Source: Akkermansiaceae bacterium UBA2367
Lineage (GTDB): Bacteria; Verrucomicrobiota; Verrucomicrobiia; Verrucomicrobiales; DEV007
Reading direction: 5' to 3'
DNA: 64,000 nt
NCBI GenBank assembly: GCA_002344525.1
Contig: DDTJ01000077.1
Location: forward strand, 1-64,000
The notes below the pieces were generated by a model, which searched no databases, was not told where the DNA came from, and worked only from the letters and a program-made list of their open reading frames with translations. This document shows, piece after piece, positions 7,990 to 16,101 of the stretch. Every line of letters starts with the position of its first letter. The first letter of the stretch is position 1. The translations under genes and the position numbers were made by a program.

Positions 7990-9867
7990 TCACCCCACCG
8001 CCTTCCCCCACAACTCGGCAAAGGCTCCGCCGCGCTCCAGCAAGTCTCCCGGCGCACCTTGCTCCACGACGCGGCCGTCTCCCATCACCACGACTTGGTC
8101 GGCGTGCCTCAGCGTGCTGAGCCGATGCGCCAGCACGAAGCTCGTCCGCCCCGCCATCAGGAGCCGCATCGCCTTCTGCGTCCTCTCCTCGGTCAGGGGG
8201 TCGATGGCGCTGGTGGCCTCGTCGAGGATGAGGATGCGCGGATCGGCGATGAGGGCGCGGGCGAAACAGACGAGCTGTCGCTGGCCCAGCGACAGGCCGG
8301 AGCCGCGTTCGCCGACTTCAGCGTCGAGCCCCTGCGGGATCGCTTCGATGGTTTCGAGGCAGTCGAGGGCAGCGAGGGCGGCGCGGACCTCCTCGTGGGT
8401 GGCGCCGGGTTTCACGATACGGATGTTTTCGAGGATGCTGCCGGCGAAGAGGTGGTTCTGCTGCGGCACGATGCCGAGGTGACGGTGCAGCCAAGTGCTC
8501 GACAAGGTGCGGGTGTCGTGCCCGTCGATGAGGACGGCACCGCTTTCGGGCAGGTGGAATTTGGCGACGAGTCCGGCGACGGTGCTCTTGCCGCTCCCGG
8601 TCGCGCCGACGATGGCGACGCATTGCCCGGCCTCCGCCGTGAAGCTGACGCCGTGGAGGACGGGGCGTCCGAGCACGTAGGAGAAACCGACGTCGCGCAG
8701 TTCGACGCGGCCTTCGAGACGGTCGGGCGCGAGGGCGTCGGGGGGGTCGGTCCATTCGGGCTCGGTGTCGAGGACGGCGAAGACCCGCTCGGCCCCGGCC
8801 ATCGCGGTGAGGGCTTCGTTGAACATGTTCCCCAGCACGGTGATGGGGCTGAAGAAGAGCCCGGCGAGGAAAAAGAACTGGACCATGCTGCCGAGGGGCA
8901 TGGGGTTCTCGGCGGCGAGGACGTGGCCGCCCCCGACGACGACGAGCAGGGCCATGAAAAGCTGGCCGTTCAGTTCGAGGAGGGGCAGGAAAGTGCCGCT
9001 GAGGCGGGCGGCGGCGAAGTTGTAGCGGGCGTGGTCCTCGGCGAGAGCGCGGAAGTGGTCGGCGTTGATCCGTTCGCGTCCGAAGCTCTGGGTCACGCGG
9101 ATGCCGCCGACACTCTCGGCCATGGTCGCGGTGATGCGGCTGAAACTGTCGCTCTGTTTCCGGTAGGCTTGGCTGAGTCGTTTGCGGAAGTAGAGGTTCA
9201 TCCCCCAGATGATGGGCGCGATGCCGAGGACGAGGAGGAAGAGCCGCCAGTCCTCCAAGGCCATGAACACGGCGCAGCCGAGCATCTGCCCGATCTGGAC
9301 GAGGGAGACGAAGAGCACGTTCTGCACGCCGACGCGGACGTTCTCGGCGTCGCCGGTGAGGCGGCTGATGAGGCGTCCCACGGGCTGGCGGTTGAAGTAG
9401 CCCATGGTCAGGCCGAGCCAGCGGCGGAACATGGCGGAGCGCAGGTCGTGGATGACGGATTCGCCCACCTCCAGCGCCCACTTGATGCGGTAGCGGAAAG
9501 TGAGTTCGGTGAGGAGGACGAAGACGGTGAAGGCGGCGACGCTCCAAGCGAGCTGGCGCGTGTCACCACGGGCGACAGGCCCGTTGATGATCGCCCCGGC
9601 CGCCCAAGCGAGGATGGGAAGCTGGATGCCCCGCATCGCGACGGTGAGGAAGAGGCCGATCATCTGCCGCCGATAGGGGCCGGTGTAGCCGAAAAGGCGG
9701 CGGATGAGGCGGAAGGAGAGGGGGGCTTGGGCGCGGTCGTCGGTCTCGCCACGCTGGCGGCGGATGTCGTCGAGGATGTCCCGCTCGACGATGCCCGCGA
9801 CGCGTGGCGATCGTCGAGCGCCCGACTGGTCGGATTTGTCAGACCCGTCCGACAACCGTGTTTTCAA
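7990..9867 (-). CDS. ABC exporter half-transporter, catalytic-site partner
   Basis: A 625-residue type IV ABC exporter half, with six transmembrane helices (about 60-350) then a nucleotide-binding domain. Walker A is GATGSGKS, the Q-loop is IVPQQNHLF, Walker B is ILILDEATSAID with the catalytic Glu, and the H-loop is VLAHRLSTL. The signature is LSLGQ rather than LSGGQ. The start is TTG 9867, whose bases overlap the TGA of the upstream ABC gene (TTGA), with GGAGG seven bases ahead; no ATG lies nearby in frame. Together with the upstream half it forms a heterodimer in which its altered signature faces the partner's weakened Walker B. The cargo is unknown; lipid, peptide or drug export are all possible. 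Confidence 0.9.
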   Translation of the reverse strand: MKTRLSDGSDKSDQSGARRSPRVAGIVERDILDDIRRQRGETDDRAQAPLSFRLIRRLFGYTGPYRRQMIGLFLTVAMRGIQLPILAWAAGAIINGPVARGDTRQLAWSVAAFTVFVLLTELTFRYRIKWALEVGESVIHDLRSAMFRRWLGLTMGYFNRQPVGRLISRLTGDAENVRVGVQNVLFVSLVQIGQMLGCAVFMALEDWRLFLLVLGIAPIIWGMNLYFRKRLSQAYRKQSDSFSRITATMAESVGGIRVTQSFGRERINADHFRALAEDHARYNFAAARLSGTFLPLLELNGQLFMALLVVVGGGHVLAAENPMPLGSMVQFFFLAGLFFSPITVLGNMFNEALTAMAGAERVFAVLDTEPEWTDPPDALAPDRLEGRVELRDVGFSYVLGRPVLHGVSFTAEAGQCVAIVGATGSGKSTVAGLVAKFHLPESGAVLIDGHDTRTLSSTWLHRHLGIVPQQNHLFAGSILENIRIVKPGATHEEVRAALAALDCLETIEAIPQGLDAEVGERGSGLSLGQRQLVCFARALIADPRILILDEATSAIDPLTEERTQKAMRLLMAGRTSFVLAHRLSTLRHADQVVVMGDGRVVEQGAPGDLLERGGAFAELWGKAVG

Positions 9868-11714
9868 GCAGCCACCTCCTCCCCGGTGCCGTTCTCGGCG
9901 AGAATGGCGTCGCGGTAGTAGCCGGGCTGCGCGGACAGCTCCTCGTGCGTGCCGACGGCGGCGATGCGGCCCCGGTCGAGAACGACGATGCGGTCGGCGC
10001 GGCGCACCGTGCTGAAACGGTGGGCGACGATGAAGGTGGTGCGCCCGGCCATGACGCGGTCCATGGCCGCGAGGATTTCGTGCTCGGTGCCCGCGTCGAC
10101 GGCGGCGGTGGGGTCGTCGAGGATGAGGATGGCGGGGTCGAGGAGGATGGCCCGGGCGAGGGCGAGACGCTGCCGCTGCCCGCCGGAGAGGTTGCCGCCG
10201 TTCTCGTGGAGGAGGGTGTCGTAGCCTTGGGGCAGTTTTTCGATGAACTCGTGCGCGGCGGCGAGGCGGGCGGCGCGTTCGACATCCTCGCGCGAGGCCG
10301 AGGGATTGCCGAAGGCGATGTTCGCCGCGACCGGGGCGCTGAAGAGGAAGCTCTCCTGGAAGACGAGCCCCGTCTGCCGCCGCACGTCGTCGAGCCGCCA
10401 GTCGCGCAGGTCGCGCCCGTCGAGGAGGAGGCGTCCCCCGTCGGGGTCGTAGAAGCGCGGGATGAGCTGGATCAGCGCGGTCTTGCCCGCCCCGGTGGGA
10501 CCGACGATGGCGATCTTCTCCCCCGGATTCACCGAGAGGGAAAGCTCGTGGAGCACGGTGTCCTCGGGCTTGAAGCGGAAGGAAACCTCTTCGAAGACGA
10601 CCGCGCCGCGGGCGCGCTCCAGCGGGGCGGCGTCGGTGCGGTCGGTGATGCCGGGCGGGGCGTCGAGGACTTCGTAGACGCGGTCGGCCCCGGTCAGGGT
10701 CTGCTGGAGGTTGTCGGCGACGGCGCCGATGGCGTTGACTTGGGCGTTGAGTTGCTGGAGGATTCCGGCGAAGAGGATGAGCCCCGTACCCACGGGGATG
10801 TCGCCCCGGATCGCGAGCCATCCGCCGTAGCCGAGGAGGACGACGAGGCTGAGCTGGTTCAGCAGGGAGATGAGGGGATGGAGGATGGTCAATTTGCCGA
10901 AGACGCGACGCTTCTGGTCGCGGACGGAGGCGTTGGCTTCGAGGAAGCGGCTCTCGGCCCAGTCCTGCAAGCCGAAACTCTTCACCACGCCCATGCCCCG
11001 CGCGAGTTCCTCGAAAACGAGGACGAGGCGGTCGACGCGCTTGCGCCCCTCCTCGTAGTCGGGCCGGAGCCAGCGGGAGAAGAGGGCCACGACGAGGCCG
11101 AGGACGGGCAGGAAGGCGAAGCAGGCGAGGGTGAGGCCGAGGTGGATCTTGGCGAGGCAAACGACGTAGAAGACAGCGGCGAGGACGACGTTCAGCGCCT
11201 GCACCGCGACCCCGTCGATGAAGAGCCGCACCGACTGCGTGTCCCCGGTGACGCGGTTGATGAGCGATCCCGTCGCGTTCGCGTCGAAGAAGCGGAAGCT
11301 CATGCGCTGCATTTTCGCATAGATCGCGGAGCGCAACTCGACGACGATACGGCCTTGGCCGAGGCGGTTCGTGCTGATGGCGGTGAGTCGGGCGAGCCAG
11401 GCGCGCAGGGCGGCGGCGGCGAAAATCCAGAGTCCCAGGGCGAGGAGGACGGTGCGGGGCTCCCACGCGTCGGGCGGGTGCCAGCCGAAGGGGAACTTCG
11501 CCGCAGGCGCTCCGGGCTGGACCTGCTCGCGCAGGTAGTCCACGGCGAGGCCGACCCCGCCGAGCCCGGCGAGACCGAGGGCGAGGAGGGCGGTGTTCAG
11601 CGCCACCAGTCCGAGCGAGCGCCAGCCGTGGCGGGCGGTGAGCCGGAAAAGGCGTCCGAGGAGGTATCGCTGGCGGGCCGCGCTGCCGGGCGGTGGCGGT
11701 GGGGAGGGGGGCAT
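9864..11714 (-). CDS. ABC exporter half-transporter, degenerate-site partner
   Basis: The first gene of an ABC exporter pair, 616 residues from ATG 11714. A short Pro-rich N-terminus is followed by six transmembrane helices and a nucleotide-binding domain. Walker A is GPTGAGKT, the Q-loop is LVFQESFLF, the signature is a standard LSGGQRQRLALARA, and the H-loop is IVAHRFSTV. Walker B is ILILDDPTAAVD: the catalytic Glu is replaced by Asp, as in one half of heterodimeric exporters such as TM287/288. A TTG at 11756 is also in frame but adds unlikely residues. The stop overlaps the start of the second half. No substrate clue is visible. Confidence 0.9.
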   Translation of the reverse strand: MPPSPPPPPGSAARQRYLLGRLFRLTARHGWRSLGLVALNTALLALGLAGLGGVGLAVDYLREQVQPGAPAAKFPFGWHPPDAWEPRTVLLALGLWIFAAAALRAWLARLTAISTNRLGQGRIVVELRSAIYAKMQRMSFRFFDANATGSLINRVTGDTQSVRLFIDGVAVQALNVVLAAVFYVVCLAKIHLGLTLACFAFLPVLGLVVALFSRWLRPDYEEGRKRVDRLVLVFEELARGMGVVKSFGLQDWAESRFLEANASVRDQKRRVFGKLTILHPLISLLNQLSLVVLLGYGGWLAIRGDIPVGTGLILFAGILQQLNAQVNAIGAVADNLQQTLTGADRVYEVLDAPPGITDRTDAAPLERARGAVVFEEVSFRFKPEDTVLHELSLSVNPGEKIAIVGPTGAGKTALIQLIPRFYDPDGGRLLLDGRDLRDWRLDDVRRQTGLVFQESFLFSAPVAANIAFGNPSASREDVERAARLAAAHEFIEKLPQGYDTLLHENGGNLSGGQRQRLALARAILLDPAILILDDPTAAVDAGTEHEILAAMDRVMAGRTTFIVAHRFSTVRRADRIVVLDRGRIAAVGTHEELSAQPGYYRDAILAENGTGEEVAA

Positions 11715-11790
11715 CGAGTGCGTCCGATACTGTGCCACGACCGCGCCCCGGAGCAAGGGGACGTCGTGTCATGCGAGCGACCCGACAGGG

Positions 11791-12126
11791 TCAATCCCCG
11801 GCCTTGACCCTGTCGCGCAGCTTCTCGACGGTGGCGGGGCCGATGCCCTTGACCTTTTCGATATCCTCGATGGTGCGGTAGGGCCGCCCCTTGACGATGG
11901 CCTTCGCGGTCTCGGGTCCGACGCCGGGCAGGGTCTGGAGCTGCTCGACGGAGGCCCGGTTCAGATCGAGCGGTCCCGAACCGACCCGGCGCACCACGAG
12001 GAGGACGAGCACGAGAAGGGCGAAGCCCGCGACGACGAGAAAGAGGAGGCGTCGGCTGTTCCGGTCGGTGGCGGCCATCTCCTCGCGACGGCGCCGGATT
12101 CTTTCGCTGCGGGTTTCGCGGGGCAT
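11791..12126 (-). CDS. Membrane-anchored ComEA-like helix-hairpin-helix protein
   Basis: A 111-residue protein with a basic N-terminus (RSERIRRRREEM), one transmembrane helix (about 27-46), and a C-terminal pair of helix-hairpin-helix motifs. These are LDLNRASVEQLQTLPGVG (about 53-70) and DIEKVKGIGPATVEKLRDRV. This is the ComEA arrangement, in which the outer domain binds incoming DNA during transformation. No comEC or comF is nearby, so DNA uptake is an inference, although the pilus operon at the right end of the window would suit it. It lies on the same strand as the ABC exporter and may be read with it. Confidence 0.8.
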   Translation of the reverse strand: MPRETRSERIRRRREEMAATDRNSRRLLFLVVAGFALLVLVLLVVRRVGSGPLDLNRASVEQLQTLPGVGPETAKAIVKGRPYRTIEDIEKVKGIGPATVEKLRDRVKAGD

Positions 12127-12184
12127 GGGGGAGTTTCCCTCGCGAACGCGCCCCGGCGCAAGCGGGAATTTTCCACTCCGCCGC

Positions 12185-13624
12185 TCACCCCGTCACCGCC
12201 CCGATGACATGCCCATGCACGTCGGTGAGGCGCATGTCGCGCCCGCTGAAGCGGAAGGTGCTCTTCGTGTGGTCGATGCCGAGCAGGTGCAACATCGTCG
12301 CATGGAGATCGTGCATCTCGAAGCGGTCGCGGACGGCCTTGTAGCCCCATTCGTCGGTCTCGCCGACGCTGACGCCTCCCTTCACCCCGCCTCCGGCCAT
12401 CCACACGGTGAAGCCGAAGGGGTTGTGGTCGCGTCCGTCGGTCCCTTGGGCGAAGGGGGTGCGCCCGAACTCGCCCGCCCAGACGACGAGGGTGGAGTCG
12501 AGGAGTCCGGTGCGGCGCAGGTCCTTGAGGAGCGCGGCGATGGGCTGGTCGACGGTCCGGCAGTTCTTGCTGTGGCCGTCGAAGAGGTCGCCGTGCTGGT
12601 CCCAGCGGTCGCCGTTGCCGCTGGGGCAGGTCAACTCGACGAAGCGCACCCCGCGCTCGACGAGGCGGCGGGCGAGGAGGCATTGCAGACCGAAGACCTG
12701 CGTGTTTTTGAAATCCGCGTCGAGGCCGTAGAGCTTCTTCACGGAATCGGCTTCGCCGCGCAGATCCATCAGGTCGGGCACGGAGGTCTGCATGCGGAAG
12801 GCGGTCTCGTAGTTCCGGATCGCCCCCTCGATCTGCGGGTCGTGGCCACTCGCCTCCAGCGCCCCGCGGTCGAGCCCGGCGATGAGGCGGAGCTTGTTCC
12901 TCTGCAATTCGGGTTTCTCCTCCGTCGGCCGGATGTTGGCGATGGGCTGCTCGCGAGGGAGGAAGACGGAGCCTTGGTAGGCGGCGGGGAGGAAGCCCGA
13001 GCCGAAGCAGTCGAGTCCGCCGGGCGGGATGAGGCCGCCGTTGAGGACGACGAAGCCGGGCAGGTTGCGGTTCAGCGTGCCGAGGCCGTAGCCGAGCCAC
13101 GCGCCCATGCTGGGGCGTCCCTGAAGCCCGCTGCCAGTGTGGAGGAAATAGTTCGCCGAGGTGTGCTCGGAGAACTTCGAGGTCATGGACTTGATGAAAG
13201 CGATCTCGTCGGTGACCTCGGGATCGGAGAGATGGGGGAAGAGGTCGCTGACCCATGCGCCGCTTTCGCCGCGCTGCTTGAAGGCCCACTGGCTCTTGAG
13301 AACCTTGCCGACCTTGTCGAACTGGGTTGGGGCGAGTTCGCCGATGACTTCGCGAGGGTCGCGGCCATGGTATTTTTCCAAATGCGGCTTGTAGTCGAAG
13401 GTATCGACCTGCGAGGGGCCGCCGTCCATGTAGAGGAAGATCACGTTCCGCGCCCGCGGCCGGAAATGCGGGGTGCGCGGCGCGAGAGGGTCTGCCGGGA
13501 GGGTCGCGGCGAAAGCCTCCTCGTGCATCAGCGCATGGAGCGCGACGCCACCGAAGCCGAGGGCGCAGCGGCGGAGCAGGTCGCGGCGGCTCAAGGGGGC
13601 GGGGTGGAAACGATGGCAGTGCAT
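12185..13624 (-). CDS. Tat-exported DUF1501 protein
   Basis: A 479-residue DUF1501 protein of the alkaline phosphatase/sulfatase-like superfamily. It starts with a twin-arginine signal (LSRRDLLRRCALGFGGVAL, about 11-29). The metal-site-like strand VIFLYMDGGPSQVDTFDYK lies near 60. The FGRTPFAQGTDGRDHNPFG region near 410 and a late HDLHATMLHLLGIDH are family hallmarks. These genes usually sit beside DUF1549/DUF1553 genes; here the only such gene is at 213-3083, about 9 kb away on the opposite strand. The pairing suggests a shared extracytoplasmic process whose chemistry is unknown. The start codon has no strong ribosome-binding site. Confidence 0.92.
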   Translation of the reverse strand: MHCHRFHPAPLSRRDLLRRCALGFGGVALHALMHEEAFAATLPADPLAPRTPHFRPRARNVIFLYMDGGPSQVDTFDYKPHLEKYHGRDPREVIGELAPTQFDKVGKVLKSQWAFKQRGESGAWVSDLFPHLSDPEVTDEIAFIKSMTSKFSEHTSANYFLHTGSGLQGRPSMGAWLGYGLGTLNRNLPGFVVLNGGLIPPGGLDCFGSGFLPAAYQGSVFLPREQPIANIRPTEEKPELQRNKLRLIAGLDRGALEASGHDPQIEGAIRNYETAFRMQTSVPDLMDLRGEADSVKKLYGLDADFKNTQVFGLQCLLARRLVERGVRFVELTCPSGNGDRWDQHGDLFDGHSKNCRTVDQPIAALLKDLRRTGLLDSTLVVWAGEFGRTPFAQGTDGRDHNPFGFTVWMAGGGVKGGVSVGETDEWGYKAVRDRFEMHDLHATMLHLLGIDHTKSTFRFSGRDMRLTDVHGHVIGAVTG

Positions 13625-13639
13625 GGCGGCGGGGACGGT

Positions 13640-14134
13640 TTACGGCGGGGGCGCTTTGGCGGGACCGTCTTCGTTGCTCCCTTCCTCGCCGAGGGTGAAG
13701 GTGCCATCTTCGTTGAATCGCCATTGGATGATGGAGCCGACCTTGGACTCGTCGCCCAAGTCGCCAACTTCGTCTTTCCATTCGTATGAGTGGAACGGCC
13801 CTTCTACATGGAAGACGGCGGAGAAGATCAGAAGGGCGAGAATCAGCGCCGTCGAGGCCAGACCAAGAAATCCGACCCATCGACGCGGGCCGTAGGCGAG
13901 GAAGCGATTTAGATTCTCGAACGGCGAGACGACATAATGGATTTGTGTCGCCATGATACCGAATGACGGTTTCCCCGAGTCATCGGAAGTTTCCGGTGGA
14001 GGAAAGTTCTCCGGGAGTTCCTCCACCTCGGCGGGCTTCTCGAAAAGGCACATTTCGTAGAAGGTCCGGGCGACCGGATACAGCAATACGGCGACGAACC
14101 CGATCGAGATGGTTTTGGTCAGTATCATCGTCAT
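13640..14134 (-). CDS. Two-helix membrane protein of unknown function
   Basis: A 164-residue membrane protein that I do not recognise. With ATG 14134 (a second ATG is at 14128) residues 5-22 form the first transmembrane helix. A Pro/Glu-rich soluble segment (KPAEVEELPENFPPPETSDD) and an amphipathic region follow. The second transmembrane helix is about 94-113 (WVGFLGLASTALILALLIFSA). The C-terminal part is acidic, with one short beta motif (SIIQWRFNEDGTFTLGEEG). It follows the sugar isomerase gene by 13 bases, and the DUF1501 gene follows it by 15, so the three may be one operon. Confidence 0.6.
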   Translation of the reverse strand: MTMILTKTISIGFVAVLLYPVARTFYEMCLFEKPAEVEELPENFPPPETSDDSGKPSFGIMATQIHYVVSPFENLNRFLAYGPRRWVGFLGLASTALILALLIFSAVFHVEGPFHSYEWKDEVGDLGDESKVGSIIQWRFNEDGTFTLGEEGSNEDGPAKAPPP

Positions 14135-14147
14135 CGTCGCACGGCGC

Positions 14148-15074
14148 TCACCCCTTTTTCGCCTGAGGGGTAAGAAGGGTGCGTAGCGTCGCGAAATCCT
14201 TTGCGAGGGCCTCAAGGAATCGCGGCGTCGCGGCCTCGTCGCGGTGGTCGATATATTCGAGGTGCAGGCTGACGGGACCAGAGAAGCCGCTTTCCCGGAG
14301 CACTTGGTAGAAGCCCTTGTCCACCGCGCCTTCGCCGATGGGTCCCCAGCCGAGTCGGTTGTCCTGCCAGGAGGGCTCTTTGATGTAAACGGCGTCGAGC
14401 CAAGGGCGGACCGTGGCGAAGTGGAGGGGCCAAGCCTTCGCCCCCTCGACGGTGGCGTGGCCGATGTCGAAGACGACGCCCACGTCCTCTGGCGAATGGT
14501 CGGCGAGGACTTCGGCGAGATCCCAGACCGGGGCGCCGAAGAAGTCCTTGCCGGAATGGTTCTGATAGACCGGCTTGATCCCGATCTCGCGGGAGAGGGC
14601 GACGAGATCCTTCAGCTTCGGGCGGATTTCGTCGAGCTGGGCGCGGATAGGGCGCTTCAAGTCGTAGCGGTAGTAGCCCATGCGGTAGCGCTTCACCCCG
14701 AGGGCGGCGGCGGCGCGCAGGACCGCCTCGGTGTGCTGCTCCGCGCTGACTTCGTTGATCCCCGAGGTCATGATGGACAGGGCGAGTCCCTCGGCCCGCA
14801 GCGCCTCGGCCAGCTTCGGCAGGTCGTCGGCGACGCGCTCGGGGAGGACGTGGCCGCCGGGGCGCACCGGGGCCTCGATCCCGGCGAAGCCCATCGCCGC
14901 GACGGTCTTCGCGGTCTCCTCGTAGGAGAGATACTGGAGCGGCTTGGTGAAGGTGCAGAACTCGTAGGGCGAAGCCTCCGCCGCCACGGAGGAGCCACGC
15001 GCCCAAGGCGCGAGGGCGAGAGCGGCGGTGCTTTGGAGGAAACGGCGGCGGCTCGGGGCGGGCGGGAGGATCAT
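14148..15074 (-). CDS. Tat-signal sugar phosphate isomerase/epimerase
   Basis: A 308-residue TIM-barrel protein of the xylose isomerase-like/sugar phosphate isomerase family. The twin-arginine signal SRRRFLQSTAALALAP (about 8-23) implies export. The barrel has typical strands and metal-ligand regions: GIEAPVRPGG, VYQNHSGKDF with its His, VVFDIGHATVEG with Asp and His, and SLHLEYIDHRDE near the C-terminus with Glu. The expected divalent metal site is therefore present. The substrate is unknown, probably a keto or aldo sugar derivative. ATG 15074 lies just ahead of the Tat motif. The gene diverges from the DUF6807 gene at 15144 with a 69-base gap, so the two probably share regulation. Confidence 0.88.
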   Translation of the reverse strand: MILPPAPSRRRFLQSTAALALAPWARGSSVAAEASPYEFCTFTKPLQYLSYEETAKTVAAMGFAGIEAPVRPGGHVLPERVADDLPKLAEALRAEGLALSIMTSGINEVSAEQHTEAVLRAAAALGVKRYRMGYYRYDLKRPIRAQLDEIRPKLKDLVALSREIGIKPVYQNHSGKDFFGAPVWDLAEVLADHSPEDVGVVFDIGHATVEGAKAWPLHFATVRPWLDAVYIKEPSWQDNRLGWGPIGEGAVDKGFYQVLRESGFSGPVSLHLEYIDHRDEAATPRFLEALAKDFATLRTLLTPQAKKG

Positions 15075-15143
15075 GCCTTTATCGTATCGGCGCTTGCCGG
15101 ACTCGGCAAGAGTGGAGATATTACGGGAGTCGGCCCCTTTCCC

Positions 15144-16076
15144 ATGCCTCCGTTCTCCCGTCGGCGTTTCCTGATGCTCGCGACCCTCGCCCCGGTCTCG
15201 GAGGTGGGGGCGCAACTGATCGGGAACGGCGGCGGATGGTCGATCCGGGGCACCGATCCGATCGAGCTTTTCCACGGGGAGCGCCGGGTCGCCTCCTACC
15301 GCTCCGGCGGCGAGGCGGGCCTGCCCTTGATCGATCCGGTGGTCGGCCCGACGGGTGGCCTCTACACGGCGGCGATGGAGAAGGGAGAAGCCACGGGGCT
15401 TTTCTTCGCCCTCGGCGACGCGAACGGCTTCGATTTCCGGTCGGGAAGCGCTTCGGGCCGACCACCGGGCCGCATCCTCCACAAGGGGATGAACGGAGTC
15501 CTCATCAAAGGCCCGGTGATCGCGATCCGCACGAAATCCGAATGGCTCGACGCGGCGGACGAGACGAAGCGTATCTGCTCCGACCGGCGCGAACTCTCCT
15601 TCACCTACCGCGAGGACGGCTCGCTGGTCATCGACTTCGCCTTGGAGTTGGCGGCGGACGCCGGAGACCTCGCTCTCGGCGTGGAGACGGAGGGCGCTTG
15701 GTCGATCCGCCTCGCCCCGGGCTTGGCATGGAAGGGAGGAGGGGAAAGCTCCGCCTTGCGCAATGCCGAGGGGCTCGCCGACGCGGCCGTGTCCGGCGCA
15801 CGCTCCAACTGGGTGGCTTGTCAGGGGAAAGAAGCCAAGGGCGAAGCCGCGGGCGTCGCCCTGTTCGACCATCCCGCGAACCCCGACCATCCCGCCGCGT
15901 GGACCTTCGGCGAAGGAGGACTCGTCTCGGCGAACCCTTTCGGCGAAGGCTCGGACGCGCCCCGCCTCGTCCCGAACGGCGAATCGCTTTTCTTCCGCTA
16001 TCGCGCGATCTTCTTCAAAGGCGGGATCGACGGAATCGATCCGGCGAAGGCGTGGGAAGCGTTTGCGGCGAGGTGA
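15144..16076 (+). CDS. PmoA-like DUF6807 protein with Tat signal
   Basis: A 310-residue protein of the DUF6807 ('methane oxygenase PmoA' in old annotations) family. This family is not a methane monooxygenase and is common in polysaccharide-degrading verrucomicrobia and planctomycetes. A twin-arginine-like signal SRRRFLMLATLAPV begins at residue 5. The rest is a beta-rich galactose-mutarotase-like fold. Recognisable stretches are YRSGGEAGLPLIDPVVGPTG, HKGMNGV, VALFDHPANPDHPAAWTF and FFRYRAIFFKGGID. It diverges from the sugar isomerase gene, suggesting a joint role in extracytoplasmic sugar metabolism. ATG 15144 is chosen because the signal sequence starts there. Confidence 0.85.
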   Translation: MPPFSRRRFLMLATLAPVSEVGAQLIGNGGGWSIRGTDPIELFHGERRVASYRSGGEAGLPLIDPVVGPTGGLYTAAMEKGEATGLFFALGDANGFDFRSGSASGRPPGRILHKGMNGVLIKGPVIAIRTKSEWLDAADETKRICSDRRELSFTYREDGSLVIDFALELAADAGDLALGVETEGAWSIRLAPGLAWKGGGESSALRNAEGLADAAVSGARSNWVACQGKEAKGEAAGVALFDHPANPDHPAAWTFGEGGLVSANPFGEGSDAPRLVPNGESLFFRYRAIFFKGGIDGIDPAKAWEAFAAR

Positions 16077-16101
16077 GCGGGGTGTCCCTCTGTGGCCGGG
16101 G

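Noticed and set aside
5828..8000. Prophage or integrative element
   Set aside because: There is no integrase, phage structural gene or attachment-site duplication. The content is toxin-antitoxin genes and a palindromic repeat.
9868..11772. Upstream extension of the second ABC gene frame to 11772
   Set aside because: The extension is the Arg/Pro-rich shadow of the first ABC gene. The TTG at 9867 with a good ribosome-binding site and stop overlap is the better start.
7933..11807. Two plus-strand open frames of more than 660 codons across the ABC exporter genes
   Set aside because: The minus strand encodes complete ABC domains. The plus frames are composition shadows rich in Glu, Gly, Asp and Ala with no domain.
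11891..13789. 632-codon plus-strand frame over the DUF1501 gene
   Set aside because: It is a shadow; the minus strand has a Tat signal and family motifs.
15144..16076. Particulate methane monooxygenase subunit (PmoA) reading of the DUF6807 gene
   Set aside because: The name is a legacy label. The protein has a Tat signal and a soluble beta fold, no membrane helices or copper ligands, and no pmoB or pmoC nearby.
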